A stretch of DNA of 64,000 bases from positions 916,838 through 980,837 of the forward strand of contig NW_005198966.1 of the NCBI RefSeq assembly GCF_000372725.1, written 5' to 3'. The stretch's first letter is position 1; every line of letters begins with the position of its first letter. Under the pieces are notes generated by a model. That model was not told where the DNA came from, ran no database searches, and worked only from the letters and a program-made list of their open reading frames with translations. This stretch comes from Emiliania huxleyi CCMP1516 (taxonomy: Eukaryota; Haptophyta; Isochrysidales; Noelaerhabdaceae). Both the position numbers and the translations under genes were made by a program. Shown piece by piece: positions 40,233-50,589 of this stretch.

Positions 40233-41612
40233 ATGACAGAGCCGGAGGAGGATGCCACCCTCGAGCTCGAGGAGCAGCTGCCGCAGGAGGTGGCGCTCGC
40301 CGATGCCGAGGCGAACACAAAGGTCGACCCGATGCTGTACGACGTGCCTGACACGAATGGCACGGCGGTTCCCAAGGCGGCATTCTTGCGCGAGGTGTTC
40401 TCTGGCGCCTACGGAGCCAACCAACGCTTGTCGGCGGATCGGCTCAAACGCGTTGCAGGGATTGCTGCGCGCAAGCGGCCAGCCGAGGCGGAGGCGGCTG
40501 GCGGCGCGTTCCTCCACGAGAGCGTGCACCCCGACGACTCGGTCGCGGCGCTCGTGTCCTATGAGTGCCCGTCCCAATCTGGCACGCTCAAGGTGACCGT
40601 CGCTGTGGTGGAAGTGCATCGGCTGGACAAGGGCAACGGCGACAAGCGCGTCCCAGCCCTCGATGCAGCGGACCTCGCGGACGAGAAGGCGCTCGTCGTG
40701 GGGCGGGTGCTGCCGCTGGTCGTCAGCGAGGATGGTGCTTCCTGCACCTTCTACGAGGGAGGGTGGGGGGAGCAGGTCAGCGCGATTGCGCCCATGATCG
40801 TGCCGCTCGACTACGAGTGCGCAAAGGATGGCGACAAGCACACGCTGGTCTTCTCCTCGGACGACCTCAAGCACGCGCTGGACACGCTGGTGGACGCCAA
40901 CAGCGAGCGGATGTCCAAGGTGCCCAAGACGTCGGTGTCGATGACATGCGTACCCTACGTCCACAACGGCTCGCCTCTCTTCGACTCGCCTTCTGGGGGC
41001 GAGCTGATCAATGAGACCACGGCAGCCAAGGAGGTTGCGTGCAGCATATGCAAGCAAGTGTGGCCGTCGCTTGAGATGCGGCAGCATATGGGCTTCCACA
41101 TCCTGCACGAGCCCGCACGGCTCACGTCCGCCAACCCGTGCGGCTTCTGCGGCGGCGATGCCAGCCTCTGCCGCAGCTGGCTGGACACGACCGCCAAAAC
41201 CACCAACCCCCGCACCAAGTGCGTGCTGCTAAAGGGCGTCGCGGGGCAGGAGCCGCTCAAGTACTCGCACGGTCACGCCAAGAAGATGTCCGCCCCCGCG
41301 CCCTGCACCAACCACTTGGTTGAGTGCGAGTTGTGCGAGCCCGAGCAGGGAGGGAAGCGGCCAGTGTTTTGGAGCTACAACTTGCGCGCCCACCATGCGG
41401 CGGCGCACCCCTCTCACCCGGTGCCCGCCGCTGCTCTGGTGGGGGATCTGGAGCGAGAGCTGGTGCGACAGGTTGGTGGGCTGCGCACTAAGGTCACCGC
41501 AGAGCAGAAGAGGAAGCTGTCGGCTGCCAATGCGCCTGCGCCTGCGGCGGCTGCGCCTGCTCCCGCCGCTACGGCGACCCCAGCGCCAGCCCCTGCGGCG
41601 GGCCCAGAGTAA
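40233..41612 (+). CDS. CxxC zinc-finger protein of the DNA element
   Basis: 459 residues from the ATG at 40233, 155 bases after the transposase stop. The N-terminus is acidic and the middle has no known domain. Residues about 265-400 carry CSICKQVWPSLEMRQHMGFH (C-x2-C with H-x3-H spacing), NPCGFCGGDASLCRSWLDTT, KYSHGHAKKMSAPAPCTNHL and VECELCEPEQGG, then FWSYNLRAHHAAAHPSH. This is a multi-zinc module probably contacting DNA. The same zinc block is, in my memory, joined to the transposase in related fungal elements, so the two genes here may be a split form of one protein. The tail is an Ala/Pro repeat. Confidence 0.65.
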   Translation: MTEPEEDATLELEEQLPQEVALADAEANTKVDPMLYDVPDTNGTAVPKAAFLREVFSGAYGANQRLSADRLKRVAGIAARKRPAEAEAAGGAFLHESVHPDDSVAALVSYECPSQSGTLKVTVAVVEVHRLDKGNGDKRVPALDAADLADEKALVVGRVLPLVVSEDGASCTFYEGGWGEQVSAIAPMIVPLDYECAKDGDKHTLVFSSDDLKHALDTLVDANSERMSKVPKTSVSMTCVPYVHNGSPLFDSPSGGELINETTAAKEVACSICKQVWPSLEMRQHMGFHILHEPARLTSANPCGFCGGDASLCRSWLDTTAKTTNPRTKCVLLKGVAGQEPLKYSHGHAKKMSAPAPCTNHLVECELCEPEQGGKRPVFWSYNLRAHHAAAHPSHPVPAAALVGDLERELVRQVGGLRTKVTAEQKRKLSAANAPAPAAAAPAPAATATPAPAPAAGPE

Positions 41613-41700
41613 GCCCGATTTCTTTTTTTGCTGTGAAAATTCCGGCGTGAAGACAGGGAAAAACCCGACGGAAGGGCCCAGACCTACCCTACCTACCCCG

Positions 41701-41744
41701 TCATGAGGGCCGCCCAAGCAAAAATAATATACACCTGGTGGGTC
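41701..41744 (-). repeat. Right TIR with target duplication
   Basis: Exact reverse complement of the left 37-base repeat, followed by GTGGGTC. Only about 80 bases separate it from the start codon of the PDZ/IQ gene, so the transposon landed in that gene's 5' region. Confidence 0.9.
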
Positions 41745-41816
41745 GGCCTCTTGGTGGTGGGCCGGCCCGAAGAGGGAACCTGGTTGCAGAAAGAAAACCC
41801 GGCGTGGCTGCCTGCC

Positions 41817-44800
41817 ATGGATGACCCGCCTGCGGAGGCGGCAGGTGCAGCCGAGGGCCGTGGCCCACGCGTCGGCGAGATGAGCGTGCGGCTCTGTCGC
41901 GACCAGAGCGGCCAGCACAAGGGCCAGAAGTACCCGGGGCTGTTCCTGCTCAAGCTGACTGGCAACCCGAAGCACAGGGGTGGGCTCACAGTCGCCGAGC
42001 TGCGAAAGTCGTCTGCGCAGGACGAGCGCAAGAAGATCCGCGTCGACGATCGCGTCACGCAGATCAATGGCGCTCCCGTCGGCACCTTCCAGTCGCTCGA
42101 GGCGGTCAAGGAGTACATCCGGACGCAGGAGACGCTGATGCTGCACGTTGAGCGGCGCGAGGTGCAGCTGCGCCAGCGCGGCATCCGGCGCGAGGCGCGA
42201 AATCACCTCGAGGGCGTCCTGTTCCAGCAGCCGCAGCTCGCCGCCCTCGTCGCCCACGTCCCAGCCGCCATGCCCGCCGACTGGTACGACACGCTCGACG
42301 TGCGGGTGCACACGCTGTCGCTGCTCGCCACCGCCGCCGGCGCGGCCGCCGCGGAGGCCGCCGCCCGCATCGCCGCCAACGACGACCGCGCTCGCTCCGA
42401 GATTCGGTCGGAGGACGTGGATGCGCTCTGGCGCTCTTCGTACGACGAGCGGGTGGCGCGCGAGGCGGCGGGTGTGGTGGACGGGACGCGCAAGGTGTGG
42501 ATCCGGCTGCAGATGGTCGAGTCGGGCGACTCCAAGGAGACCGAGGGCCAGCCCCCAATCTTTGACCCGTCGGGGATCGTCCACTTTCGGCGCGCGCGGC
42601 AGCAAAAGCCGACAGCCAGTCCGGCGGTGGTGGCGGGCGCCCCAGTCTCGGGCCCAAGCCCCTCTTCTCCCCGCACCTCTGCAGGAGCTCGGAGGTGCTG
42701 CGGCTGCGCATCAACCCGCTCGGGGACACACTCCGCGTCTGCCTCATGCAGCGGCCAGGCCTGCAGCCGCGCGAGCCCTGCACCACCTACACGACTCCTA
42801 GCACGGCACGTGTTCTCATGTAGTCCTACTGCGCCAGCTCTATGTCCGTGCCTGTCATCGCGATAGGCCTGCTGCCGCGCGAGCTCGCCTCGTGTGAACT
42901 CGTGCCAAAGGCGCTGGACAGCGGGAAGCCGACTGGGGGAAACGGGAGATCGCCCGAGGTGAGCCGAGATGCTCCGAGATTGAATAGGCACTGGACAGCG
43001 GCAAGCCGTCCGGAGAGCGGCGCGTCGTCGATTTGCCCCACCTGCAGCTCAAGCTGCCAATCTCGGAGGACCTCGTCGGCGTGTGCCACATCTCCGCGCG
43101 CCACGCGACAACGTCTGCCATCGGCCGCGACACAGCCACGCGCAGGCTGCAGGCCACCTTGCGAGTGGTGCGCCCGAGGACCGAGTTCCTGCGCACGCGC
43201 CGGCTGGTCTGCGCCATCCAAGCGCATTGGCGCGGCGTCACCGCGCGGAGGGTGGCGGCACGCTACCGCATGAGCGGCGTGAACGCGGCCGCCAAGCGCA
43301 TCCAGGCTCTGGCGACTCCCCACGGGGGACATTCGCACCCCTGTCTTCCTCGCAACACGCCGCAGCCTGCGCACCAGGCGCTCGTGCGCGGCCGGTCGGC
43401 GCGGTGCGTCAAGAAGCAGCTCCGAGACGCGTTGCTCGGCGGGCTGCCCCCGCTCGAGGTGAGCAGCACGTAGCCCCGCCCATGCTGCTGCCGCCGCACC
43501 CCCACCCCTACCCCCACCCCCACCCCCACCCCTGCTCTGCCCCTCCCCCCCTACCCCCTACCCCCTACCCCCACCCCCCAGGTGCGCCTTCTGCTCGAGC
43601 CTCTCCTCGTCGTCGACGTCCTCACCGAGCGCCTCCCAGCTGCGATGCGATCTCTCGCGCAGTGGCGCGCCCTCCCTCCCCCGCCGCCCCTCCCTCCCCC
43701 GCCGCCCCTCCCTCCCCCGCCGCCCCTCCCTCCCCGCCGAGGCCGACCCAACTCGCCCTCCTCACCGCGCCGCCCCTCCCTCCCCGCCGCCCCTCCCTCC
43801 CCCGCCGCCCCTCCCTCCCCGCCGAGGCCGACCCAACTCGCCCTCCTCACCGCGCCGCCCCTCCCTCCCCGCCGCCCCTCCCTCCCCCGCCGCCCCTCCC
43901 NNNNNNNNNNNNNNNNNNNNNNNNNNNNNNNNNNNNNNNNNNNNNNNNNNNNNNNNNNNNNNNNNNNNNNNNNNNNNNNNNNNNNNNNNNNNNNNNNNNN
44001 CGCCGCCCCTCCCTCCCCGCCGAGGCCGTCCCAACTCGCCCTCCTCAACGCGCAGGCCCTCTCTTCCGCAGGACTCTCGTACTCGACCCGCCAGCCCGCG
44101 CGCTGCACTGGCGCTACCCTGCCCCGCAGGCGGCGGCGTTGCAGGCGCACGCAGAGCGAAGCACTAGCCACCCATCCCTCGCGCCTCTGCTTTTGATCAC
44201 GAATCATGCTGCCAGGCGCACGCCAAGCTCGACCAGGTCAGCACCGCGCACGTTGCCCTGCCACCAACCTCCACCCGACCAGCCCCCCGACCCACACAAC
44301 ACACACCACCCCCACTCCCCCACGCGCCGAGAGCAGGCGAGCCGTGCCGCCGCCGCGTCCCTCGGGCGTGCGCGCGATCGCATTGCGGCGCAGGCGGGGC
44401 GCGGAGCTGCCCGCGCGGCGCACACTTTCCACTACCGCTGCCGCCGCATCTTTGCCTCGACTGCCGTCGCGGCAGCGCCAGAGGTCTCTCTGTCTGTGTC
44501 GCCTGGCTCTGGCTCCCCTTCCGTATCGCTGAGGTCGCCGCCGCCGCCGCCGCCGCCATCGACTCTCCCATCCCCGCCCGACCCGCCCGAGAGTGCCGGC
44601 TCCGCGCTGCCCGTATCGGAGCCGCTCACCACGCGCAGCGGTGCCGCGCCGCTGCGCCCGCCGCGCCCGCCGCCGCCAAAGACGGCCGCGATAGCGACGA
44701 GCGCCGCAGAGTCGAGGAGGAGCAGTTTTGGCGGCGGCGGGCCCGCGAGGCCGTCGATGCAGTCGGCGCCGCAGTTGCGTGGGCCACTCGGGCCGGCGTG

Positions 44801-45597
44801 GGACGTGTCCTCGAGCCGGACGTCAGCGCGGCGGAGCAGCATGACGAAGGACGACGCCCCGCGCCAGGCGGGCGGCCCGCGCCAGGCGGGCGGCCCGCGC
44901 TCCTCCTCGTGCGCCTCGCTCTCCAACGGCGCCTCGCCGTTCGCCTCGCCGGCAACGGGCAGACAGGGCACTGCACGGCCGAGCGTGCTGCTCGATTCGG
45001 TCACCGGCGTCTCAGTCTCGTCGTATTGGCGCGCGCATCCCGTGCTTCTCGCTCCAAACACCGCGAACCTTCCCTCCCCGCGGTGGCTACACGCAGCAAC
45101 GAGCCGCGTCTGACCGCCCAGGTGCGCCGAGTTCGAGCTGCGCATGCCTGGGCCGGCGCCGGCGCCGCCCGGTGAGAGCTGCGAGGCCCACCCGCACCGG
45201 GTCCGCTCCAGGGGCTCACTCCCTCGCCTTGCCGGCAGGCGCACCGCCCAACCCGCTAGTGGTGCGCGCCGCCTCGTGCGCCGCCATGTGTGCGTGGGTG
45301 GCGTTGATCCGGCATCTGCTCGAGGTGCGAGCCGAGGCCGCCGTCTCTGCTCTCTTGGCGGCCGGCGAGCAGCGTTCCCTCACGCGCCTCCAGCAGGAGA
45401 AGCCTCGTCTTCGCTCGCTCCCTCGTGCGGTCGAGGTGTCCGCCCGTCACCCAGGAACGGGGCCCCGGGGCCCCATTGCCAGGCGGCACCGCGCTCCGAA
45501 CGAGGCCAGCAGCGCGACCCAAGCTAGCCCTCCTGAGCGGGGAGCCGCGCTTCGCGTTGCGGCGCAGCGTGTGGCGGCTCAACGGGAGGAGCTGGGT
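41817..45597 (+). CDS. PDZ and IQ-motif protein, multi-exon (gapped)
   Basis: From the ATG at 41817, exon 1 (to about 42600) has a PDZ-like domain: YPGLFLLKLTGNP, KIRVDDRVTQINGAPVGTFQ, SLEAVKEYIRTQETLMLHVE. A later exon starts about 42685 (SSEVLRLRINPLGDTLRVCL). A GC-AG intron at 42911-42987 joins ELVPK to ALDSGKPSGERR. Then LQLKLPISEDLVGVCHISAR, and AIQAHWRGVTARRVAARY, an IQ calmodulin-binding motif. The 3' part after the gap is Ser/Pro-rich and its exon edges are guesses. A scaffold linking calcium/calmodulin signals to membrane partners is inferred. The gene starts about 80 bases from the DNA transposon. Confidence 0.6.
42911..43008 (+). repeat. Exon-start duplication around 77-bp GC-AG intron
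   Basis: GCGCTGGACAGCGGGAAGCC at 42911 recurs as GCACTGGACAGCGGCAAGCC at 42988. The first copy is the 5' end of the intron and the second the 5' end of the next exon. Between them are GAGATCGCCCGAG-like short repeats. It has the same layout as the CNNM introns, in an unrelated gene. Confidence 0.85.
43670..44050. repeat. Minisatellite with internal 100-N gap
   Basis: CGCCGCCCCTCCCTCCCC units combined with GAGGCCGACCCAACTCGCCC form a higher-order repeat. N from 43901 to 44000 marks an assembly break within it. The repeat is intronic in the PDZ/IQ gene, and its true length is unknown. Confidence 0.9.
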
Positions 45598-45878
45598 TGA
45601 GCGACGCGACGCGATGCGGGGCGTGCGACGCGTTATTTTATTCAAATCGCACAAAAATAACTCCGCGACCCTGCCGTGTACGAGCGCGACTGCGATCGCC
45701 GCCGCGGGGCCGGTGTGGCGGATCGTCCACCGTCCCCGCACTGCCACACTCGCGCCAATGCCCACTCCCGCCCAGCAGCAGCACGCGCACACATTCTTGT
45801 TTTGGGAGCGCCCTTTCAGTCCGCATCTGAGCCTGTATCCCGTCCAGCACATGTTGTACATGCTTCAAGCGTCCGGGC

Positions 45879-47360
45879 TCAGCTGCTGCTAGAAGTCGAA
45901 GCACGGCCGCGGCGGAAGGAACGAAGGAAATCGTCGCTGATGGGGGTGATCGGCAAGATAGGCAGGCCACGGGCGAAGCTTCTCGGTAACACGCCAGCGG
46001 CAGCATCATGTTGAGATGCGCGATACGTCTCGGATGGTGGTGCAGCCGACGGCTGAGGCTCCCAATACACTGAGCGGGACGGCCTCGTTGGCGGCAAGTG
46101 CGATGCCAGAGGTTGAGCTGCATGGTCGGGGCGACGCGGCAGCGGAGGGATCGCTTGCTTGCCGGGGTCGGACGGGCCGCCTGGCAGGCTGCCCGCATAC
46201 CGCTGCAGCGAGTTGGGGTCGCGAGTTGCGTCAATGCAGACTTGCTGCGCTAGCGCCTGAGTCAGTGGCGCGCCGAGGAAGTCGAAGATGCTGCTCTCGC
46301 AGTCGCGGCCGAGAGGATGCATAGGGATCACCGAGCTGCTTGCTGGGTCCTACGGCGTGGCCCGGAGGGGGATTCGTGAGGCTTGCATCAGTGCAAAAGC
46401 GTGCTGAGGTTGACGCTCGGGCATTCAAACCCACACACGAGCGTGGCGGAACACGGCCTCGCAGCGCCTCAGGTGCCTATGTGGGCGCGCCAAATGGTCT
46501 GCAGTGCCGACGGCAGAGGGTGCAGCTCACAGACCAAGAGCGCGCAGCAAGTAAGCCTCAGCAGCCACGGGCGCCGGAGGTCCAGAGCGCTTGGAGTGCA
46601 GCTTGGCGAGGGCGCGCTCCACAGTGCGGCCGGCGCGCAGAGCTTTGTGCGCGGTGGCCACTCCCACCCCAGGAACGCTCGGCAGGTAGTCGCAACCAGC
46701 CATGATGCACATGGCCACGAACAGGCCGCCCTCCCACGCTGCCCACTCGCCCTCCCACGCTCCATCAAACAGCAGCTGGCCCTTCGAATCCTGTGCGTGC
46801 TGCAACCCGGCGAAGGTGATGCGCCTCGCGTGGCCGCTCTCGGACAACTTGAAGAGCACGCTTGGACAGCGATAGGCGAGTAGATCGGAGTCTTCGGTCA
46901 GGGCCGCAGCGGCGTGGCCGTGCTGCACCAGGAACGCCAGCTGAGAGTCCGCCTCAAACGGCGCGACCACGAACTCCACACCGTCCTGCCGAAGCCGTTC
47001 GATGAGCTGCTGCGTCATGGCCGCCGTGATCTTGACGGTCTTGTTGAACTCGCCCCGCGCTTTCGCGCTCTCTCGATCCGCCGCTCTCGCCGCGTCAACC
47101 CGCGCCTTCATTGGCATCGCGCCTCCGTCAAAGACGATGAGCGGCCGGACGCCGTGCCTCTTCAGCAAGGCGATCATGCGCAAAGGGAAGCGCAGGAAAC
47201 CGACTGCGGGCTCTCCCTCCGCCAGCTCGCGAGCACACGAAATCGCGCCGCGGTGGAGCCACACAGAGGCGTCGCACGCGAGAGTCTGCCCGCGGTAGTC
47301 CTCGAGGCTGACCTCCGTTGACGCGCTCGAGACGAACGGAAGCAGCCCTTGCACGCCCAT
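45879..47360 (-). CDS. EXO1: EXO1-type 5'-3' exonuclease
   Basis: Exons 47360-46549, 46476-46431 and 46349-45879 give about 442 residues; intron 1 is GC-AG and intron 2 GT-AG. The start MGVQGLLPFVSSAS is the typical XPG/FEN-family N-terminus with essential Gly2. It is followed by LACDASVWLHRGAI (N region), PLIVFDGGAMPMKA, VEFVVAPFEADSQLAFLVQH and ALTEDSDLLAYRCP (I region acidic residues), and AMCIMAGCDYLPSVPGVGVA (helix-hairpin-helix). After splicing, HLRRCEAVFRHARVWDPASS and CESSIFDFLGAPLTQALAQQ match the end of the EXO1 core. It acts in mismatch repair and end resection. It is shorter than human EXO1 because the long mismatch-repair-binding tail is missing or reduced. Confidence 0.9.
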
Positions 47361-47984
47361 CGCGAGTTTCGCAGAGCACAAGCCCTGAAGCGCACGGCTT
47401 TAGCGACAGCTCAGATTGCGAAGCGCCTGGCCGGTTGGTCGGGTCGATCAATCGGACCTCACCTACCTACCTATTGCGGGCGCCAATCGCCAGGCTCCGT
47501 GCCCCACCTACCTACCTACCTATTCCCAGGCCGCGCAGCGAAGCGAAAAAATACCCGTGAGCCCTCTGTGAATAGGCTCCCAGCGCCGCCGCGCGCCGGC
47601 TTGTACCGCGGTGCCGTCCCGGGCGCCGCCACCGCGGGCGCCGCCGCCGCACCCGTCTCGGCTGGCGTCCCAGCCGCAGGCGACTCGTCTGGCATCCCCG
47701 TTCGCGGCTAAACGCGCCTCTCCCGCGCAAGCGAAGCGGTTTTTTTACCCCCACCCCCCCACCCCCCCACACCACCGCCACCTACCTACCTATTGCGGGG
47801 CCCTCTGGGGCGGTCAAAACCGGACCTACCTACCTATTGCATAGGGTCTAACCGTGGTAAACAGACCCCCTATCTGGGTAGGAGCCGGAATCGAGAGCCG
47901 GAACCCTGGTCCGCACTATCACAGCCTCACAGGCAAACCGAGAAAAAGAATTTCCGCCAAAAATCCTGTCCTTCCCAAAAAATC
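47361..47984. repeat. Spacer with CTACC microsatellites
   Basis: CCTACCTACCTATTGCGGG-type runs at about 47461-47478, 47505-47524, 47780-47796 and 47823-47840, so the phrase itself is dispersed. No gene is seen, although weak frames run through the Pro/Ala-rich middle. Confidence 0.7.
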
Positions 47985-48154
47985 CTCCACCGCGTGAGCG
48001 CACGCGAACAAAGGACGGAATATTTATTCGGCCGGAGCTGGGCCGCATAAATTGGGAGACGGACTGTGAAGGACGTCAGCAAGTTAGACGTTTCACTCTC
48101 CAGGAATCGCGCGCACCGCGATGGTGCGCGCGTGTATCATGGCATCGCTCGCGC
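47985..48154. repeat. 170-bp direct repeat, left copy
   Basis: Identical over its full length to 54340-54509, 6.36 kb away. It contains an AT-rich GGAATATTTATTCGGCCGG and a perfect GCGCGCACC/GGTGCGCGC hairpin (stem 9, loop 5). No TG...CA ends or target duplication were found, so I do not call it an LTR. Confidence 0.95.
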
Positions 48155-48950
48155 TCCTGCTGCTCAGAGAGCATGCCGAGTGCGAGCTGGGAGCGAGGAT
48201 GGTCGGCACGAGCAGAGCGTCATGCATGGACGCGTGAGGCCTGCTCGACGACGAGTTGTGCTGGTTGTGGTGCACGCCAAAGCTGCTGGTTGAGGATCAG
48301 GCAGCGGCGACGAGGTGGTGCTGCCACGTCGGAACTGGCGACGCAGCTGCGCAAGGCGGCGCACGGGAGCGGGCCGGCCAGTGGCGGCAGTGGGCGAGCG
48401 AGTCAGAGCTTGCTGAACGCTGTGATGATCACTGATGGACCCTGCTGCGCCTTCTGCGCACTGCATCTGGCTAGGGCAGGAGCGGACTCAGCTAGAGCCT
48501 GATGGGGCAGGGGCTGAGGCCCAGGACCGATGGAAATATTGGAGCCGCATGGTCGGAATCGACAGTGGCAGTGGCGACAGCAGCGAGGTATCAATGGGAT
48601 GCGAGGCTGAAAAGCGGGCGAGGTATCAATCGGATGCGAGGCTGAAAAGCGGCAGGGAGCATCCCATTGCGGCAGCCAGGGCGCAAGCTTCAGAGGCAAT
48701 GGCGAAGGCTGAGGCCACACTGGGTTGGAGACCCAGCAGCCCGGCTGGAGGTGGAACTGCTTATGTGGGAGTTGCTCGCTGTGCTCATTTGGCGAAGGAC
48801 GGGCAGCTGGAGCCGGGGGGACATCTCAAGGCGAGATTGCAAAGCCTCGGGCCAGTTGGTTACGGAGACACATAATCGGCTCGAGCGGAGGATTATGCGC
48901 CCATATGTGGGCAGGGAGGACGGGCCTCTTCGACAGTTCCGCAGATGAGG
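48155..48950. other. No gene seen
   Basis: Region between the 170-bp repeat and the tandem arrays. It contains two 30-base copies of GGTATCAATSGGATGCGAGG at about 48585-48650. The open frames have no family resemblance. Confidence 0.4.
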
Positions 48951-48954
48951 CGGT

Positions 48955-50560
48955 ATGTGGTCGCACTTGCTGGTGAGCAGAGAGTGCGGAGGTGAGCTCT
49001 CATGGACTGCTGGTAAGCAGCGAGTGCGGAGAGGCGAGCTCTCACGAGCTGCCACTGGGCAGTGGGCGCAGAGATGGAACTCTCGCGAGCTGCTACGGAG
49101 CAGTGAGTGTGGAGGGCTGAGCTCTCACAAGCCGCGAAGGAGCGGGGAGGCGAGCTCTCACGAGCTGCCACTGGGCAGTGAGTGCAGAGACGGAACTCTC
49201 GCGATCTGCTACGGAGCAGTGAGTGTGGAGGGGTGAGCTCTCGCGATCTGCGATGGAGCAGTGAGCGCAGAGAGGCAAGGTGCGGCCGAGATGTCGCCGA
49301 GCCGCGGTGAGGCCGGAGGTGCGTCTGGGCAGTGGCTGGGGCGCGGCCGAGATTTGGCCGAGATTTGGCTGAGATTTGGCCGAGATGCGGCCGAGGTGCG
49401 GCCGAGTGGCCGAGGTGTGGCTGAGACACGCGGCCAGGATCGGGCCGGGTTGTGGCCAAGGTGTCTAAGACACGCGGCTAGGATGCGGCCGAGGTGTTGC
49501 CGCAGAGTGGCCGAGGGGCTGCCGAGGGGCTGCCGAGGGGCTGCCGAGGGGCGGCCGAGATGTGGCCGAGATGTGGCCGAGATGTGGCCGAGATGTGGCG
49601 AGCCCTCGTGATCTGCTTGGAGCAGTGAGCGTAGAGGGCGAGCCTTGGTGGTCTGCTATGGAGCAGTGAGAGGGTGAGCTCTCGTGACCTGCTAAGGAGC
49701 AGTGAACGTGGAGTGCGAGCCTCGGTGGTCTGCTATGGAGCAGTGAGAGGGTGAGCTCTCGTGATCTGCTAAGGAGCAGTGAGCGTGGAGGGCGAGCCTT
49801 GGTGGTCTGCTATGGAGCAGTGAGAGGGTGAGCTTTCGTAATCTGCTGCTAAGCAGTGAGCATGGAGGGCGAGCCCTGGTCTGCTATGGAGCAGTGAGAG
49901 GGTGAGCTCTCGTGATCTGTTGTGATGCAGTGAGCATAGAGGGCGAGCCTCGGTGGTCTGCTACGGAGCAGTGAGTCCTGAAGGCGAGTTCTCGTGATCT
50001 GCGGTGAAGCAGTGAGCGTGGAGGGCGAGCCTTTGTGATCTGCTGTGGAGCAGTGAGTGTAGAGGACGAGCTTTCGTAATCTGCTGCTTAGCAGTGACAC
50101 AGTGGAGGGCGAGCTCTCGTAATCTGCAGGGGAGCAGTGAGCGGGGAGAGGTGAGCTCTGATCTGCTGTTGAGCAGTGAGTGCTGAGGTCTGCTGTGAGG
50201 CAGTGAGAGTGCTGAAGGCGAGCTCTCGTGAACGTGAAGCAAAGAGTGCTGAGAGGGTGAGAGCTCTCGTGATCTGCCGTGAAGCAGCGTGAGCCGAGGG
50301 CGCGAGCTCTCTTGATCTGCTGTGTAGCAGTGAGTGTATAGGGAGGCGAGCTCTGATCTGCTGTGGGGCAGTGAGCTGGGAGGGCGAGCTCTCGTGATCT
50401 GCTGAGGAGAGCAGTGAGTGTAGGGGGCGAGCTCTCGCGTCCAGCTCTGGAGAGAGGTGAGCTCTCGTGACCCGTGCTGTAGAGCAGTGAGCGTGGAGGG
50501 CGAGAGCTCTCGTGACCTGCTGTGTGGAGCAGGGAGCGTGAAGGTGAGGCTCTCGTGTTA
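48955..50560. repeat. Tandem array A, units of about 35-50 bases
   Basis: Irregular repeats of GAGCTCTCGTGATCTGCT followed by GGAGCAGTGAGCGTGGAGGG, over 30 copies with length variation. The stretch 49320-49600 switches to short GGCCGAGATGT-type units. Frames are open by chance because the unit lacks stop codons in some phases, but codon phase changes between units, so it is not coding. Confidence 0.92.
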
Positions 50561-50589
50561 CTCAGAACTCACTGCTCAGGGGAAAGTCG

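Larger units (their letters stand above)
36608..41737 (+). mobile_element. Complete-looking 5.1-kb DNA transposon
   Basis: 36608-36644 and 41701-41737 are perfect 37-base inverted repeats (outer end CAGGTGTATATT). They are flanked by GTGGGTC on both sides (36601-36607 and 41738-41744), a 7-base target duplication; the exact size is ambiguous between 5 and 8 because the terminus and target share bases. Inside are two genes on one strand: a transposase with one intron and a zinc-finger protein. Intact frames and perfect termini suggest recent activity. The transposase resembles a large family I remember from basidiomycete fungi. A KDZ/Zisupton relation is possible, but I cannot test it. Confidence 0.85.

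Noticed and set aside
36796-40236. Single 1,146-residue protein
   Set aside because: The frame reads through the intron at 38908 and then into a wrong phase. The conserved blocks continue in the frame that starts after 39007.
41229-42605. 458-residue minus-strand frame
   Set aside because: Antisense of the PDZ/IQ exon and of the zinc-finger gene, crossing the transposon end. No domains.
48955-50560. CRISPR array
   Set aside because: Repeats and intervening sequence vary together and have no constant repeat/unique spacer structure. The setting is also eukaryotic.
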